A stretch of 64,000 nt of DNA. It comes from UMGS1590 sp963558655 (GTDB taxonomy: Bacteria > Bacillota > Peptococcia > Peptococcales > Peptococcaceae). The stretch spans positions 35,627-99,626 of the forward strand of contig CAUWHJ010000008.1 in assembly GCA_963558655.1 (NCBI GenBank), in the 5' to 3' direction. The translations under genes were made by a program, and so were the position numbers. This document shows positions 62,418 through 64,000 of the stretch, in pieces. Numbering within the stretch: position 1 is the stretch's first letter; every line of letters starts with the position of its first letter. The notes below the pieces were generated by a model. It did no database searches. It saw only the letters and a list, made by a program, of their open reading frames with translations, and had not been told where the DNA came from.

Positions 62418-63814
62418 CACCACTGCTCTTTCTTACTCAGATATTGGGATTTCTGCTGCAAACGTTTCCGATAGGTGTGCTCTGTTTTGCGCCTTTCGAA
62501 GATAACGCTCTGCGCTATGCGCGGCGGCGTGTGTACTTGGGGCTTTTTTGGGGGTTGACTTTGGCAGCTTTGGGCTTTGCCGCGTTTGTGACCTTGTTTT
62601 TCGATCCCCATGCCAGCATCAACACCCCATTGGTATTGGCGCAAAATATTTATATGAGCGTCACCTTTTTGATAGCTTGTGCGGTGTACGTTTATGTGGT
62701 GCGTGCAACGGCCGTGCAAAAAGGGCTGATCTTACTCATGCTGATACACTATGCAGCCGTGCTCTTCACTACACTGAATGTACTGCTCGGCGTATGGACA
62801 CGTGAAATGGAATTTGCCGCTTATCGTCCTTACGGTGGTGTGGGCCTGATCATTCAAGCGCTTCTTTTGGTGCTCACCTTGCCCCTTGTGGTTCCCTTTT
62901 TGCGGCGCACCGTGCGCGAGAGCATGAAACAACTGAGCAATACTGTTTTGCGGCGCGGCTGTGTCTATTTTGCAGTAGCACTCGCACTTTATTGCCTGTG
63001 TGTGGCAGCCATCGCAAACATTCCAAGTGTCAGCAATCATATGTTACGGCCGCTGGCGCTGTTTCTGGTGGTGGTGATTGGCACAGATGCTGCTCTTTAT
63101 GTCATGTTCTTTAACGATGTGCGGCTGGCGGCGCAGAACACGCAGCTTCAGGCACAGCTCCGCAGCTTTGACGACCAATATCGCCAAATCAGCAGCGCTG
63201 CTGAAGACTATCGCCGCTTGCGTCATGACATGCGCCATCATTTTGGCGTTATCAGCGTGTATAACCAGGAAGGGCAGCGTGACGAACTCGCCGCCTACCT
63301 CAAACGCTACGCCGACAGCGTAGACAACATTGAAAACCAACCGCTCAGTGGCTACCTGGCGTTGGATGCCGTATTACGTTACTATTTGGCACGGGCGCGT
63401 GACGAACATATCAGCGTAGCGTTGGACCTCTGTCATTTGCCGGCACATTTGGATTTTGCTGTTACGGACATCACCGTGCTTTTTGGTAACCTTTTGGAGA
63501 ACGCCATTCATGCTTGCCAGCTCTTACCTGAGGAAGCGCGCCACATGCGTTTATCCTTGCGTCAAAGCAATGTATCGCTGCTCATCTTTGTTGAAAACAC
63601 TTGCCTGAACGACGGCATCGTGCAAAAAGAGTACGGGCCGGAAACCTTCCTTCTCAAAAGCGCGCATCATAGTCAGGGACTGCGTTGCATTCGTCTGGCG
63701 GTGGAAAAATACAGCGGCCGTGTGGAATATAAAAAAGAGAACGGTCGCTTCTGCGTGCGTGTTGTCATCAATATTCCGGATAACACCCTACACACATCGT
63801 TGTCAACCCTCTGA
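62414..63814 (+). CDS. AgrC-type (GHKL) membrane histidine kinase
   Basis: 466 residues. About seven N-terminal membrane segments (1-235), a coiled linker, the H-box RLRHDMRHH with His near 271, and a GHKL ATPase with LFGNLLENAIHAC and a C-terminal GLRCIRLAV. These kinases usually sense secreted peptides; no agrB/agrD pair is in the window. Coupled by four bases to the LytTR regulator. No terminator is seen before the next promoter block. Confidence 0.9.
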   Translation: MTPLLFLTQILGFLLQTFPIGVLCFAPFEDNALRYARRRVYLGLFWGLTLAALGFAAFVTLFFDPHASINTPLVLAQNIYMSVTFLIACAVYVYVVRATAVQKGLILLMLIHYAAVLFTTLNVLLGVWTREMEFAAYRPYGGVGLIIQALLLVLTLPLVVPFLRRTVRESMKQLSNTVLRRGCVYFAVALALYCLCVAAIANIPSVSNHMLRPLALFLVVVIGTDAALYVMFFNDVRLAAQNTQLQAQLRSFDDQYRQISSAAEDYRRLRHDMRHHFGVISVYNQEGQRDELAAYLKRYADSVDNIENQPLSGYLALDAVLRYYLARARDEHISVALDLCHLPAHLDFAVTDITVLFGNLLENAIHACQLLPEEARHMRLSLRQSNVSLLIFVENTCLNDGIVQKEYGPETFLLKSAHHSQGLRCIRLAVEKYSGRVEYKKENGRFCVRVVINIPDNTLHTSLSTL

Positions 63815-63834
63815 CGGCAAAAAACAGCATTTTG

Positions 63835-63864
63835 GCGCGAGTGGTGGATATATGGCGCGAGTGG
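63835..63864 (+). promoter_or_regulatory. Second GCGCGAGTGG direct-repeat operator
   Basis: GCGCGAGTGG at 63835-63844 and 63855-63864, again 20 bp apart. The flanks (GTGG-GGATATATGG and GTAAAAAAT-G) also match the copy at 61593, so about 40 bases are conserved. Confidence 0.7.
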
Positions 63865-63889
63865 TAAAAAATGGGGTCGTGGGACATGG

Positions 63890-63895
63890 TAGAAT
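63890..63895 (+). promoter_or_regulatory. -10 box of the gene at 63931
   Basis: TAGAAT, 26 bases after the second operator repeat, the same geometry as before the LytTR operon (27). Confidence 0.5.
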
Positions 63896-63930
63896 AAGAA
63901 AAAGACTTTACCAAAGGGGGTTGACGACCC

Positions 63931-64000
<70 letters not shown>

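Overview
The window reads as chromosome of a mid-GC Bacillota (Firmicutes) bacterium of clostridial or negativicute type. Supporting marks are McsA next to ClpC, a Veg protein, the type II fatty acid cluster with FabK as enoyl reductase, MurT-GatD lipid II amidation, TrmK-Nif3, a YhgE/Pip protein, strong AGGAGG ribosome sites and sigma-A promoters. A species cannot be named from this. Most genes lie on the + strand in tight operons with 4-base ATGA overlaps. Two tRNA genes (Ser-GGA, Leu-CAA) lie on the - strand. There is no rRNA, CRISPR array, transposase or integrase.

Layout: 1-3.1 kb protein quality control (mcsA-clpC, no mcsB between). 3.1-8.1 kb a clearly AT-rich block holding a cytosolic AlkP-superfamily hydrolase, a diverged SLC13/DASS-type transporter and a LysR regulator, bounded by a 60-bp direct repeat made from the 3' end of the M20 amidohydrolase gene at 8.1-9.3 kb. 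9.3-11.5 kb uppP, metallophosphoesterase, ridA. 11.6-17.5 kb cytochrome bd oxidase and its assembly exporter (cydABDC). 17.5-20.1 kb pgeF, trmK, nif3. 20.1-22.6 kb an NMT1/THI5-type ABC importer. 22.8-26.3 kb a lipoprotein with a PhoB/PhoR-type two-component pair. 26.7-31.7 kb branched-chain amino acid genes (ilvB-ilvN-ilvC and a second ilvB). 31.8-35.8 kb the aspartate-family operon (ACT/HTH protein, hom, thrB, lysC). 36-38.6 kb yhgE/pip plus a small membrane protein. 38.7-48.8 kb a fatty acid operon (acpP, fabK, D, G, F, accB, fabZ, accC, D, A, an acyl-CoA synthetase, a MarR regulator). 48.9-50.8 kb NUDIX, tRNA-Ser, veg, rubrerythrin. 50.9-57 kb cardiolipin synthase, tRNA-Leu, polyphosphate genes. 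57-61.5 kb glnS, plsC, murT, gatD. 61.6-64 kb a LytTR/AgrC-type two-component system and the start of a possible target gene.

Two places look most likely to hold something undescribed. First, the AT-rich hydrolase-transporter-LysR block looks like a self-contained, horizontally gained uptake-and-hydrolysis module for an unknown anionic phospho- or sulfo-compound; it has its own promoter with a LysR-type site. Second, at the right end the LytTR operon and the next gene both carry the same pair of GCGCGAGTGG repeats, 20 bp apart, at the same distance from a -10 box. The next gene has an in-frame run of at least 11 ACGC units directly after its start, so it may be both regulator-activated and phase-variable. 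Its body lies outside the window.

Other points of interest: an internal ribosome site in lysC that would make a separate regulatory beta subunit; two acetolactate synthase catalytic subunits that differ at the tryptophan linked to 2-ketobutyrate use; a CodY-like box in the ilv promoter; and twin TTGA-N4-TCAA palindromes on the fatty acid promoter that fit the MarR gene ending the same operon.
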